From: Deltaproteobacteria bacterium
GTDB lineage: Bacteria; Desulfobacterota_D; UBA1144; Nemesobacterales; JAJCZQ01
NCBI GenBank assembly: GCA_029262335.1
Contig: JAJCZQ010000019.1
Coordinates: forward strand, 1 to 64,000
DNA: 64,000 nt
Direction of reading: 5' to 3'
The notes below the pieces were generated by a model. That model saw only the letters and a program-made list of their open reading frames with translations. It had not been told where the DNA came from and did no database searches. Positions 44,363-53,221 of this stretch are shown here, piece by piece. The first letter of the stretch is position 1. The number at the start of each line of letters is the position of its first letter. The position numbers were made by a program, and so were the translations under genes.

Positions 44363-44538
44363 TTGTATTGTAATAAAATTTTATTTTCAAACTGTAGCAA
44401 TATATAAATATATCAACTGCTGTTTATTTGAATTTTTATTTAGACTTTGAAACGTCCTGGCTATTGAATCATTGGAAAGAGTAAAAATCTAATACTCACA
44501 TAAACAGTTGTACTAAATATGCCATCTCAATTTTAAGT

Positions 44539-44580
44539 CTCTTCACCTGCGTATTCGCGGGGGAAGATTAAGATGGGGGG
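44539..44580 (-). repeat. Family A repeat, - copy
   Basis: CTCTTCACCTGCGTATTCGC then GGGGGAAGATTAAGATGGGG. The gap 44315-44769 (455 bp) holds no gene besides these repeats. Confidence 0.7.
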
Positions 44581-44595
44581 ACATATATTTATTTT

Positions 44596-44634
44596 AACCC
44601 CCACCCTAACCCTCCCCCTGCGATGGGGAGGGAA
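44596..44634 (+). repeat. Family A repeat, + copy
   Basis: ACCCCCACCCTAACCC with a CCCTCCCC/GGGGAGGG stem; faces the copy at 44539. Confidence 0.75.
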
Positions 44635-44769
44635 CAAAGTGTCATTCTGGACTACATCCCGAATATTTCATAGTAACAAATTTCCATTATATCAGTTAAT
44701 ATTATTAAGTAATTAAAAATTCTTATATAATATTAACTACTAAAGCCAGACAAAGGAGTAGTAAAATCG

Positions 44770-46335
44770 ATGAGATATTTATTTGTAATATTCTTTTTAT
44801 GTACTTTTATATTTAATACAAATGCTTTTGCCGGCTCAAATGGCTCCCCTCTCTCCCAACTCAAAACAGACAACGCCACTTACCAGCTTTATTCATTTTT
44901 TGATTTAAGAGACAGAGAAAGTTTTATCCAGGTCACAAGCCCCAACAGCCAGACAACTGTCCATTTCCAGGTTTTTGATGTAGGAAACCTTTGCACTGAA
45001 AATAATTTCTTCGATACTTACACTCCCAATGACACGCATGTTTATAATATGAGAGACATTCAGACCAACAACGGAAACACCTCCGGTATTAGCCTGCCGG
45101 AAGACGCATACGGATTTGTAGTAGTCACAGCTGTACCTGGTATAGGCCTGCAGGCAGATCAGGAAGCTGAGATTATTGGTAATTTCAGGATTATTGACGG
45201 TTCGGGTTATGAATACAGGACAAACTCCCTCGGCCCGGATATTTTTCTTGAGAATGAGAGCGGTTCTTATAATTTTAATTTCAACCAGGCAGAAGGTGTA
45301 AACTCTTCTGATGTAATAGGCATTACCTTAAATAATATAACAAGCGGCGAAGTGTCTGCCGCGGGTTCATCACTGCTGTTTAACACAACACTCTATAATG
45401 ATAACGAAGTACCTTTTTCATGTAGTGACACTGTATTTTCATGTACCGCTGACACTTTTGAATACGGGATAAACAATGCACTTCCAAGCAGCAAAAATAA
45501 AGCAGACGTATGCGGATCTAACAACATACAGGAAGGAATAGTTGTTCTTGATCTGATTTCCAACAACTCTACCGAAGCCTTTGCCGGTTATGTGGGGCTT
45601 AATAACGGAAACGGCAGAGGAAGTATGGACTCTATGTGGACCGAAAATATATTTGAAACAGAACCTATGGAAGAGCTTGTTGAGATTTGCGGCGACGGAA
45701 TAGATAACGATGGAATAAATGGAACAGACTGCGTGGATATTGCCTGTGATGGTTCAGTAATAGATACCGGAGGCGGCCCGTTTATGTGTGAACCAACAGG
45801 AGAATCCAGCTGTGAAGATGGATTTGATAATGATCAGAATGATTTTATGGACTGCGCTGATCTTGGCTGTGATGGATCCATAGTCAATACAGGCGGGGGT
45901 AGTTTTGAATGTGAACCTGACGGTGAAACATTATGCGAAGATGGTTTTGATAATGATGGAGATGACTTAATAGATACTGATGACCCGGACTGTCCGGAAC
46001 CTCTTATGATTAATCAGCAGAGTTTTGATGTTTGTATAACAAATGCTGATAGAACAATTACCGGGTCAGTTATGGTTTCAGGGGCTGCTTCCTGTACCGC
46101 ATCTTCAGCATCTTTTAGGAGTTCAGGCGGGGTTTTTATCAATAATTTTATTGGAGACCGTCCATTTTCTCAAAATGGCGATATTTGGTCGATAACATAT
46201 ACGCTTGGTTCATTAAGTCCTACAATTGTAAGACAAATTTCCATAACATATTCATGTACAGATTTTCAGGGCAACACTATGAATGCAGGCTATAATCCAC
46301 AAGATTTTACAGTTCAGATTGGTGAATGTAATTAG
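44770..46335 (+). CDS. Secreted protein with DGxDND calcium-binding-like repeats
   Basis: A 521-residue exported protein with a signal peptide of about 21 residues (ends NAFAG) and a good AAGGAG ribosome site. The N-terminal half is beta-rich with a repeat of FDLRDRESFIQVTSPN-like strands and has no family I recognise. From about residue 310 come three Cys-rich modules with CGDGIDNDG, CEDGFDNDQND and CEDGFDNDGDD, each with DCxDxxCDG, the MopE-like or 'put. metal-binding' repeat of many secreted proteins. The last 100 residues are again beta-rich and carry paired Cys. It probably binds calcium extracellularly. It has no C-terminal anchor like that of the protein at 3665. Confidence 0.75.
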   Translation: MRYLFVIFFLCTFIFNTNAFAGSNGSPLSQLKTDNATYQLYSFFDLRDRESFIQVTSPNSQTTVHFQVFDVGNLCTENNFFDTYTPNDTHVYNMRDIQTNNGNTSGISLPEDAYGFVVVTAVPGIGLQADQEAEIIGNFRIIDGSGYEYRTNSLGPDIFLENESGSYNFNFNQAEGVNSSDVIGITLNNITSGEVSAAGSSLLFNTTLYNDNEVPFSCSDTVFSCTADTFEYGINNALPSSKNKADVCGSNNIQEGIVVLDLISNNSTEAFAGYVGLNNGNGRGSMDSMWTENIFETEPMEELVEICGDGIDNDGINGTDCVDIACDGSVIDTGGGPFMCEPTGESSCEDGFDNDQNDFMDCADLGCDGSIVNTGGGSFECEPDGETLCEDGFDNDGDDLIDTDDPDCPEPLMINQQSFDVCITNADRTITGSVMVSGAASCTASSASFRSSGGVFINNFIGDRPFSQNGDIWSITYTLGSLSPTIVRQISITYSCTDFQGNTMNAGYNPQDFTVQIGECN

Positions 46336-46465
46336 AAGCTTATTGACAAAGATGGAATACTTTAAACTATCTTAATCAAATTCCATTCAAAATAAGTAAT
46401 AAACTTATTCTGTTTAATATTTACTAATGTTCTTACTTACCCAAACCTCTTTTTTTGTGTGTGTC

Positions 46466-46496
46466 ATTCCGGACTTGATCCGGAATCTCGTTTTTT
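46466..46496. terminator. Terminator formed by a family C repeat
   Basis: ATTCCGGA (46466-46473) and TCCGGAAT (46479-46486) with a 5-nt loop, then CTCG and TTTTTT. It lies between convergent genes ending at 46335 and 46526. The same repeat is dispersed in the window, here with a U-tract. Confidence 0.65.
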
Positions 46497-46525
46497 ATCC
46501 TGTATCCTTCTTCTTGAATCCTGTA

Positions 46526-46786
46526 TCATAAACCCTTTCTCTCTCTTTCCTTCTCCCGGCACTTCCTGCACCTCACTGCAACTGCAAAAAAATATCCCCC
46601 GGCTTCCTCGTACCACCATTTCTGCTGCGACGCTGTCCATATCTCATGTGAGCCGCAGTCTTTGCAGTCAAACTCCGCATCGTAATAATACTCCGGCGGA
46701 CTTGAATAGGTATTACCCATATTAAGCTTATCGGGATCGACTTTAATTCTGTCTTCTTTTTTAGATTTTTTCCTTACAATTTTCAC
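46526..46786 (-). CDS. Probable zinc-ribbon protein
   Basis: An 86-residue protein with two CxxC pairs: FDCKDCGSHEIWTASQQKWWYEEAGGY, then AVRCRKCREKERERK. This pattern (C-x2-C...TxxQQKWWYE...RCRxCR) matches the probable zinc-ribbon family PF13451, whose members are small and of unknown role. Basic N-terminus. The overlapping 88-residue plus-strand frame is a shadow in repeat-rich DNA. It lies 15 bp after the SAM methyltransferase on the same strand. Confidence 0.75.
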   Translation of the reverse strand: MKIVRKKSKKEDRIKVDPDKLNMGNTYSSPPEYYYDAEFDCKDCGSHEIWTASQQKWWYEEAGGYFFAVAVRCRKCREKERERKGL

Positions 46787-46801
46787 AATACTATTCTACC
46801 A

Positions 46802-47356
46802 TCAGGACTTTTTATCTATCACATAAAGCACAGGCGTTGTATCATCCGGTTTTTCGGAAAGATGTTCTGATACAGTAAACTCATCTTTATTTAATTTACT
46901 AAGCCAATTCATTACTTCCCGGGTCTCCACCCTGCCCTCATCTGTCCCCGGATAGCAGAGCACTGTAATCAAACCTCCTGCCCTGAGAATATTTGTTGCC
47001 GAATCAAGTGCAGTAATTGTTGTTTCAGGTTTCGTGCAGATATTTCTTTCCGAATTGGGAAGATATCCCAGGTTAAACATCACAACATCAACCTTAGGCT
47101 TAATTACCTTCTCCATATTCTGATGGCCGGAATTTACGAACATAACACTTGTTGGCATGTTATGATCATTTAGAAGTTTTTCAGCAATATCTATTGCTTC
47201 TTCCTGTATATCAAAGCTGTATATCATCCCTTCCTGACTGCATAAACCCGCAAGAAAAAGCGAATCATGGCCGTTACCGCATGTTGCATCCACCCCGTAA
47301 TCGATGGAACTTAATTTTTCAGAAATTAATATTTGAGCAAGCTTAGTGAGAGACAT
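46802..47356 (-). CDS. SAM-dependent methyltransferase, YtqB-like
   Basis: A 184-residue class I Rossmann methyltransferase. Motif I is DYGVDATCGNGHDSLFLAGL (residues 18-37), the acidic end of beta2 is YSFDIQEEAID, and motif IV is VMFNLGYLPNS, where NLGYLPxxxK/xT matches the YtqB/'putative rRNA methylase' family. The target is not experimentally fixed from sequence, but the family is linked to tRNA or rRNA modification. The gene has no Shine-Dalgarno. It is followed by the zinc-ribbon gene. Confidence 0.8.
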   Translation of the reverse strand: MSLTKLAQILISEKLSSIDYGVDATCGNGHDSLFLAGLCSQEGMIYSFDIQEEAIDIAEKLLNDHNMPTSVMFVNSGHQNMEKVIKPKVDVVMFNLGYLPNSERNICTKPETTITALDSATNILRAGGLITVLCYPGTDEGRVETREVMNWLSKLNKDEFTVSEHLSEKPDDTTPVLYVIDKKS

Positions 47357-47424
47357 TTTTAATTTTAAAATATTTTACCTAATCTTCAGCTCCATAATAT
47401 TTATTTATTATTATATTTATTATT

Positions 47425-47453
47425 TGCATATTTATGTATATATGTATATTATA
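47425..47453 (+). promoter_or_regulatory. Promoter-like sequence before a short transcript
   Basis: TTGCAT (47425-47430), 17-bp spacer, TATTAT (47448-47453). It points toward the terminator at 47518. Confidence 0.4.
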
Positions 47454-47459
47454 ATTATA

Positions 47460-47563
47460 CATACCTCAGATCAATGACCAGGGATCAATATGAATTAAGG
47501 GGTAAAGGGAAGACTATAATACGAAAGAGGCTATGAAAAGTCTCTTTCGTATTTCATTTTTTT
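47460..47563 (+). ncRNA. Candidate short transcript (small RNA or leader)
   Basis: About 105 nt between a promoter-like sequence and a perfect terminator, with no gene after it. It contains a 20-codon frame (47474-47536, starts MTRDQYELRGKG) whose TGA lies in the terminator loop. It may be a small RNA or a tiny basic peptide gene. Neither is shown. Confidence 0.35.
47518..47563 (+). terminator. Strong Rho-independent terminator
   Basis: A 12-bp perfect stem (AATACGAAAGAG 47518-47529 with CTCTTTCGTATT 47542-47553), 12-nt loop, then TTCATTTTTTT. Confidence 0.85.
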
Positions 47564-47647
47564 AAAGAATAATAATTTATAAAACTTAATTTTATGAAAA
47601 TGTAAATATAAAAAGGTTTTAAAAAGAAAGGCAATAATCAAAACAAC

Positions 47648-47809
47648 ATGAAGCACATAGATTGGAAAAAAAATATATTAAAACAAAAAACTTATACTAA
47701 CTCACTTGAAAATAGTATAAAATCCAAACATCAAAGAAAAGTTTTAAAACAGTTTGCAAAGAGTTTAGAAGATTATGAATATTTATATTTAAAACTTACT
47801 AACAAGTAA
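47648..47809 (+). CDS. Hypothetical 53-residue Lys-rich small protein
   Basis: ATG to TAA, 53 codons: it begins MKHIDWKKNILKQK and ends YLKLTNK, highly basic with no signal peptide. The ribosome site (AAAGAAAGG, 17 nt upstream) is poor. It lies between two terminators in a 625-bp gap with no other gene, which is the main support. It may not be translated. Confidence 0.3.
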   Translation: MKHIDWKKNILKQKTYTNSLENSIKSKHQRKVLKQFAKSLEDYEYLYLKLTNK

Positions 47810-47843
47810 AATATCAATAAACTTTAAGGAGCTCTTCATCATA

Positions 47844-47933
47844 TTGAGAAACAGCAATACAAATGTTTCATGCACAAGGATTTCAGATAACCAGGTACAG
47901 GAAGTAGATGTAAGTTGTAATTTACAGCTTTAG
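47844..47933 (+). CDS. Possible 29-residue peptide
   Basis: A TTG start with AAGGAG 12 nt upstream; it encodes LRNSNTNVSCTRISDNQ and ends VSCNLQL, with two Cys. A strong hairpin terminator follows at 47949. It could be a small secreted-peptide or bacteriocin-type precursor, but nothing proves translation. Confidence 0.25.
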   Translation: MRNSNTNVSCTRISDNQVQEVDVSCNLQL

Positions 47934-47948
47934 AAAATTAATGATTGG

Positions 47949-47988
47949 AAAAAAGAGGATTCTAGAAACAGGGTCCTCTTTTTATTTT
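47949..47988. terminator. Bidirectional terminator
   Basis: AAAAAAGAGGA (47949-47959) and TCCTCTTTTT (47974-47983) with a 14-nt loop and T-rich flanks on both strands. It ends the small transcript on the left and the nuclease gene on the right. Confidence 0.75.
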
Positions 47989-48641
47989 CTCCTGCAGTAA
48001 GGCTGTACATAAGTTCCGTCTTTACGGTAATACCCTTTAACCGGGACCTTGCCTATACCGCACTTAACAAAATCTATACTGTTTCCATCGTCTGTAAGCG
48101 GAATTTTTTGTTTTGGCAGTAAATCGACTTTACGGTAACTCCCTTTTTTTCCTGGAGAAAATGTTGAACCTGAAATTGTAGATTTGGGATAATAAATGCC
48201 TTCTATCTCTTCCATTTCAAATGTTGAATAAGAATATGGATTAATTTTGGCCCTTTTCATAGACCTTTTTGAATAAACACTTTTTGAGCGTTTATCATAT
48301 CCATGTTCCCTTACAATATCTTCGTACCTCTTACCACTTCTGAGTTTTACATTAGCAAGTCGTCTCCCGTACTTATCAACTGCATTACCGGAAAGGAACA
48401 CGAAGTTATCTTCCAGGAAAAATACCGCCAGATTTTTCGCGCCCTCCCCTCCTTTTTCTTTAGGTTTATAAGGATGGTTAGTTTCCGGGGTATCAATATT
48501 TTTGATTCTTACTTTTGTACCGTCAGATATTACAAATGTGTCACCATCAATTACACGATTTACACGAACCCATTCCGCATTTACTATGGGAGTTAAGATG
48601 AATAGAAACAAATATATAGTTAATAATTGCTTTCTTTTCAT
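47982..48641 (-). CDS. Secreted thermonuclease-family (SNase-like) protein
   Basis: The start is set at the second in-frame ATG (48641): the signal peptide begins there (MKRKQLLTIYLFLFILT, ends VNAE) and TATAAT lies 7 nt upstream. The 219-residue protein has the staphylococcal-nuclease OB-fold: RVIDGDTFVISDGTKVRIKN, IDTPET, KGGEGAKNLA and DKYGRRLANV, which supply the Ca2+ ligands and catalytic Arg/Glu residues of SNase. The last 90 residues are outside the SNase core and include two Cys. It is a probable periplasmic or extracellular nuclease, but the SNase family also contains non-nucleases. It is divergent from the lipoprotein at 48693. Confidence 0.8.
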   Translation of the reverse strand: MKRKQLLTIYLFLFILTPIVNAEWVRVNRVIDGDTFVISDGTKVRIKNIDTPETNHPYKPKEKGGEGAKNLAVFFLEDNFVFLSGNAVDKYGRRLANVKLRSGKRYEDIVREHGYDKRSKSVYSKRSMKRAKINPYSYSTFEMEEIEGIYYPKSTISGSTFSPGKKGSYRKVDLLPKQKIPLTDDGNSIDFVKCGIGKVPVKGYYRKDGTYVQPYCRRK

Positions 48642-48648
48642 AACAAAC

Positions 48649-48686
48649 ATTATATCATTGATTAACTATTACTATTATTATATAAT
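48649..48686. promoter_or_regulatory. Divergent overlapping promoters, both leaderless
   Basis: On the plus strand TTGATT (48658-48663), 17-bp spacer, TATAAT (48681-48686), then 6 nt to the ATG at 48693. On the minus strand TATAAT (48649-48654) then 7 nt to the ATG at 48641. Neither gene has a ribosome site. The two RNA polymerase sites overlap, so their transcription may compete. Confidence 0.6.
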
Positions 48687-48692
48687 TCTTTT

Positions 48693-49070
48693 ATGTATGC
48701 CGCTCTATTTATTCTCATTACTTCATCGATTATTACAGCATGTACGATTACTTCAAACCATTACGATCCTTCATCCATACATACGAAAGAAACACCGGAC
48801 GGGGACCTAAAAGCAGAGATTACCAAAGGAATACATATCTCGGAATTGCCCGGAATACTCGGAGCACCCAGTATTGTGATTAAAGATGAAAAGTCTGAAA
48901 AATGGGTATATAAGAATATATCTTCAACAACCTATTTTGAAAATAAGGTGCCTGCATCAGAGCAATTACCAAAGCTGGTAATTATAAATCCCAACTCAGG
49001 GAAAAACGATAGTAAAACCGTTGTAATAAATATAATAAATAACAGGGTCTACTCTTATTCGCATGAATAA
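48693..49070 (+). CDS. BamE-like lipoprotein
   Basis: A 125-residue protein with a short lipoprotein signal (lipobox ITAC, residues 14-17). The mature part has KGIHISELPGILGAPSIVIKDEKSEKWVYKN, the pattern (x-G-M/I-x-x-x-x-V/LxxxLGxPs...WxYx) of SmpA/OmlA/BamE-fold domains. These lipoproteins help outer-membrane protein assembly, but many are uncharacterised paralogues of that fold. The chosen ATG is exactly 6 nt after a consensus -10 and there is no Shine-Dalgarno. Longer plus-strand frames overlapping it at 48502-48810 are shadows. Confidence 0.6.
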   Translation: MYAALFILITSSIITACTITSNHYDPSSIHTKETPDGDLKAEITKGIHISELPGILGAPSIVIKDEKSEKWVYKNISSTTYFENKVPASEQLPKLVIINPNSGKNDSKTVVINIINNRVYSYSHE

Positions 49071-49224
49071 AAAAACACACCACAAATAAAGTTACATTCA
49101 AAACCCTTCCCACTTAGATTTCATCAATCCTCCAAGAATGATAAATCGGGAAGTGTTTTTAAATTCGACCCATCTTTATTTTCATTTTTGACAGCCCAAA
49201 CACATTTATGTGATAATGATTTAA

Positions 49225-50373
<1,149 letters not shown>

Positions 50374-50375
50374 TT

Positions 50376-51224
50376 ATGATTGAAATAAAATTAAAACAAA
50401 AGCATAAGTCATTCGGCGGTTCTACCGAATTCTATACACATCGATCAGAAGCTACAAAAACCCAGATGACTTTTTCAGTCTTCAGGCCCAAAGAAGAACA
50501 AACTTCAAAAGTCCCGGTACTGGTATTCCTGTCCGGATTAACCTGTAACGAGGAAAACTTTATAACCAAGGCAGGTGCTCAGCAATGGGCTGCTGACAGT
50601 GGAATGATGATTATTTGCCCTGATACAAGCCCAAGAGGTACTGATATACCGGGAGAAAGGGACGACTGGGATTTTGGAGAATCAGCCGGCTTTTATCTTA
50701 ATGCAACAACTGATCTATGGAAAGCAAACTACAATATGTATGACTATATTGTTAATGAAATCCCTGAAATTCTGGAATCATATTTTAATGCTGATATGAG
50801 CAGAGTTGCAATCTCGGGCCATTCAATGGGCGGACACGGAGCCCTGGTAATCGGACTTAGAAACCCGGATATTTTTAGATCAATTTCAGCATTCAGTCCT
50901 ATTTGTGCTCCCATGCAGTGCCCGTGGGGACAAAAGGCCTTTACAAACTACCTGGGAGAAGACACTGAGACCTGGAAAGAATATGATGCTTCAGAGTTGG
51001 TAAATAATGCAGAAGTTAAGTCAGAAATACTAATAGACCAGGGAACTGGGGATAAATTTCTTGAAGAACAGCTTAAGCCTGAAATATTTGAGCAAAAATG
51101 CAGAGAAGCAGGCTACCCGCTAAAATTAAGGATGCAGACCGGATACGACCACAGCTATTACTTTGTATCAAGCTTTATTAAAGACCACATTGAGTTTCAT
51201 ATTAAAAATTTGAATGAGAAATAA
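50376..51224 (+). CDS. fghA: S-formylglutathione hydrolase
   Basis: A 282-residue esterase of the alpha/beta-hydrolase fold hydrolysing S-formylglutathione to formate and glutathione. Signatures are VPVLVFLSGLTCNEENF, the nucleophile elbow SGHSMGGHGAL (Ser near residue 150), and the His region in YDHSYYFVSSFIKDH. It starts 2 bp after the adhC stop, so it forms a tight two-gene formaldehyde-detoxification operon. Length is normal. Confidence 0.95.
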   Translation: MIEIKLKQKHKSFGGSTEFYTHRSEATKTQMTFSVFRPKEEQTSKVPVLVFLSGLTCNEENFITKAGAQQWAADSGMMIICPDTSPRGTDIPGERDDWDFGESAGFYLNATTDLWKANYNMYDYIVNEIPEILESYFNADMSRVAISGHSMGGHGALVIGLRNPDIFRSISAFSPICAPMQCPWGQKAFTNYLGEDTETWKEYDASELVNNAEVKSEILIDQGTGDKFLEEQLKPEIFEQKCREAGYPLKLRMQTGYDHSYYFVSSFIKDHIEFHIKNLNEK

Positions 51225-51234
51225 TTCTTAATTC

Positions 51235-51263
51235 CTGGATTCCCGATCGTAGTCGGGAATGAC
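51235..51263 (-). repeat. Family C repeat
   Basis: CTGGATTCCCGATCG then TCGGGAATGAC; nearly identical to 53077-53105. It lies 3' of fghA and may end its transcript. Confidence 0.75.
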
Positions 51264-51450
51264 AATTTCCTGACCTACCCCCTGGGATTTTTATCATGCT
51301 TACAGGGAATTTATTTTCATGATAGAAATCATATAAGACTTTACTTACCATGGCTTTATTTTGATATATTAACGAAATATTTATATCTTTTATCAGTGAA
51401 TTCCATTATACTTATTTTCAGGGACATATAAAATACAGGGGGTATTAAAT

Positions 51451-51630
51451 ATGAAAGTCACATGGGACCAGGAAGTATGTATACATGCAGGTGAATGTGT
51501 AGGCGGCCTGCCAACAGTTTTTAAAGTTATTGATGACCAGTTTGTGATTGACCAGTCAGGTGCTTCGGAAGAAGAAATCAGGGCAACAGTAGCAAAATGC
51601 CCGTCCGGTGCTCTAACAATTACTGAATAA
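51451..51630 (+). CDS. Divergent 4Fe-4S mono-cluster (YjdI-type) ferredoxin
   Basis: A 59-residue protein with CAGGGGGT upstream as ribosome site. It reads MKVTWDQEVCIHAGECVGG, then TVFKVIDDQFVIDQSGAS and VAKCPSGALTI. Three cysteines are visible (C10, C16 and C49, within KCPSGAL); the spacing is that of the divergent mono-cluster 4Fe-4S family (PF06902, YjdI). Such proteins often sit next to GNAT or oxidoreductase genes, but no partner is seen here. It was too short to be listed among the long frames but fits the family well. Confidence 0.75.
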   Translation: MKVTWDQEVCIHAGECVGGLPTVFKVIDDQFVIDQSGASEEEIRATVAKCPSGALTITE

Positions 51631-51633
51631 TTC

Positions 51634-51675
51634 TTCACCCCAACCCTGACCTTCCCCCTACTTTATGGGGAAGGA
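51634..51675 (+). repeat. Family A repeat
   Basis: TTCACCCCAACCCTGACC followed by CCTTCCCC and GGGGAAGG; directly 3' of the mono-cluster ferredoxin gene. Confidence 0.7.
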
Positions 51676-51800
51676 ATTTTGGGGCATCCCAACAAGATTA
51701 ATATCTTCCTCCAATGTATAAACACAGAGGAGTGTTAAGATGGGATTACAAATTAAAACATTAAATTACAACCTCATGTATTACCTATAATCATTTGTAT

Positions 51801-52301
51801 TTATTGTATATTTTTTACAATCCTCGAGTCAATTATTAACTTTTTGGGGCTTTCAATACTGATCTTGTTAAAATCTTTATGAGCAGGATTTAGTATATAA
51901 TTATATTCCTGCATTACGACACTGCTTGGAAGTCTCAGTACAGCGGAGATGTCCTCATTTACCCATTGGTCTCCTACAATTTGAGTAGATATATTAGGAG
52001 GGTTTTTGTACCAGTCTTTGGGAAAAAGAGAATTATCCGGAATTTCTACAATCATTTCGGGAAACTCTATTTTAATATAAGAAAAGTTTTCATTAAGGAC
52101 AGATGCGTCTTCAAGATGGACAAGAATTTCAAGTGTGGCAAGAGAAAGGCTTTCCGCTGTGTATATTACCGGGGTCCCTTTACTGTTCCATCTTCCCCCG
52201 TATTTCCTGGCACCACCACCATCAAAAGCATTCTTCACATACCTGTTATGGACTATCCTAAAGGCTTCTAGTTTTTTTGCCGGACTTTTAGAAGTAGCCA
52301 T
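51801..52301 (-). CDS. RES-domain toxin
   Basis: A 166-residue RES family protein. The name residues are visible: RIVHNRY, then the core GGARKYGGRWNSKGTPVIYT and AESLSLATLEILVHLE, with the conserved Arg, Glu and Ser of the NAD-degrading RES active site. RES toxins hydrolyse or phosphorolyse NAD+ and are controlled by Xre-type antitoxins. Its ATG overlaps the antitoxin TAA by one base (TAATG), so the two are coupled. Length is normal; nothing suggests decay. Confidence 0.9.
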   Translation of the reverse strand: MATSKSPAKKLEAFRIVHNRYVKNAFDGGGARKYGGRWNSKGTPVIYTAESLSLATLEILVHLEDASVLNENFSYIKIEFPEMIVEIPDNSLFPKDWYKNPPNISTQIVGDQWVNEDISAVLRLPSSVVMQEYNYILNPAHKDFNKISIESPKKLIIDSRIVKNIQ

Positions 52302-52849
52302 TAACTGAATACGCCGTGTTCTATCCTGCCAATCAGGTTTTCAACTTCCCTTGCACCGGGTTCAGTATCACAATATTCAAAAGGAGATTTCCCTCCAAGT
52401 GCTTTTTTGGGGCTTGAGACCCACCTTCTGCATGAATCCAGGTCACCAAAAACCTCAAGTACATGCTGAAATACTTTGGCTATCCTGATAATTCTCTCTG
52501 ATTCGTCAGGTTTGAATACTTTTCTGCGTGCAAGTGTACGCTCAGGCACACCCATTACAATACTCAGGTCATGTGCGGTAAAGTTAGTAAGCTCTTTTAA
52601 TCTTAGATAAGTTTCTCTTGGAAGGCCTTTGTTAATATATTCGCGTATGGTCCCTACAGACCCGTTCCTTGAATCAAGGTATTCACCGGTAAGGTTGCTT
52701 AAAACAAGATAGTAGTAATCAAGATCACTTTTTGGGAATCGTGTGATCCAGCTGCCTTTGTTTTTATATTCCCTCTTAAGTGCATTAACAGTTTTAATAC
52801 TCTTTTCGGGGACTATATTTAATCTTGTAGTTGCTCCATTATATGCCAT
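52301..52849 (-). CDS. Xre/MbcA/ParS-type antitoxin of the RES pair
   Basis: A 182-residue antitoxin with an Xre-like helix-turn-helix region (FTAHDLSIVMGVPERTLARRK, residues of about 90-112) and the C-terminal MbcA/ParS (DUF2384) toxin-binding domain: FGDLDSCRRWVSSPKKALGGKSPFEYCDTEPGAREV region. It begins MAYNGATTRLN. The ATG is inside a perfect 24-bp palindrome (52838-52861), and TATATT ends 9 nt upstream, so the leader is at most a few nt. It binds its operator and neutralises the RES toxin. Confidence 0.85.
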   Translation of the reverse strand: MAYNGATTRLNIVPEKSIKTVNALKREYKNKGSWITRFPKSDLDYYYLVLSNLTGEYLDSRNGSVGTIREYINKGLPRETYLRLKELTNFTAHDLSIVMGVPERTLARRKVFKPDESERIIRIAKVFQHVLEVFGDLDSCRRWVSSPKKALGGKSPFEYCDTEPGAREVENLIGRIEHGVFS

Positions 52850-52886
52850 ATGGCATATAATATATACAATTATGGCATGATATCAA
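52838..52886 (-). promoter_or_regulatory. Operator-promoter of RES/Xre module
   Basis: Minus strand -35 TTGATA (52881-52886), 16-bp spacer, -10 TATATT (52859-52864). A perfect 24-bp palindrome centred on CCATATGG spans 52838-52861 and contains the ATG (52847-52849). A further half-site ATGGCATGA is at 52872. Confidence 0.65.
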
Positions 52887-53024
52887 GAGCCATTCCGGTC
52901 TTCAAGAAGGATTTCTTCTTTTTTCTCTCCCTTATTTGTATGGGGGAAGAAAAAAACAATTTCCCCTCTCAAATGGAGAGTTAAAACAAGTCATCTCGAA
53001 TGTATGTGAGAGATCTAAGTTTCC

Positions 53025-53064
53025 CTTCCCCTGCGCATTCGCGGGGGAAGACCTAGATGGGGGT
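53025..53064 (-). repeat. Family A repeat, - copy
   Basis: CTTCCCCTGCGCATTCGCGG then GAAGACCTAGATGGGGGTA. Confidence 0.75.
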
Positions 53065-53076
53065 ACAACAATATTA

Positions 53077-53105
53077 CTGGATTCCCGATCGCAGTCGGGA
53101 ATGAC
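53077..53105 (-). repeat. Family C repeat
   Basis: CTGGATTCCCGATCGCAGTC then GGGAATGAC; one base different in the loop from the copy at 51235. Confidence 0.75.
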
Positions 53106-53221
53106 AGTATAAAGATTTTTTGTTTACAAACAATAGTTAAGCTCGCGATGACAGAGTATTTTATTCCTGTATCCTGAATCCTGCAAAGTCCTGAGACTTG
53201 TCGAAGGGCATCTTGTATTAA

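Larger units (their letters stand above)
52862..53221. other. Repeat-filled gap upstream of RES/Xre
   Basis: 360 bp with no supportable gene. It contains a family A - copy (53025-53064), a family C copy (53077-53105) and a family E element (53168-53219), plus a further GATCTC-type fragment at about 52990-53020. Confidence 0.6.

Noticed and set aside
46459-46725. 88-residue plus-strand frame overlapping the zinc-ribbon gene
   Set aside because: It crosses a family C repeat/terminator; the minus-strand zinc-ribbon frame has CxxC pairs and a family match.
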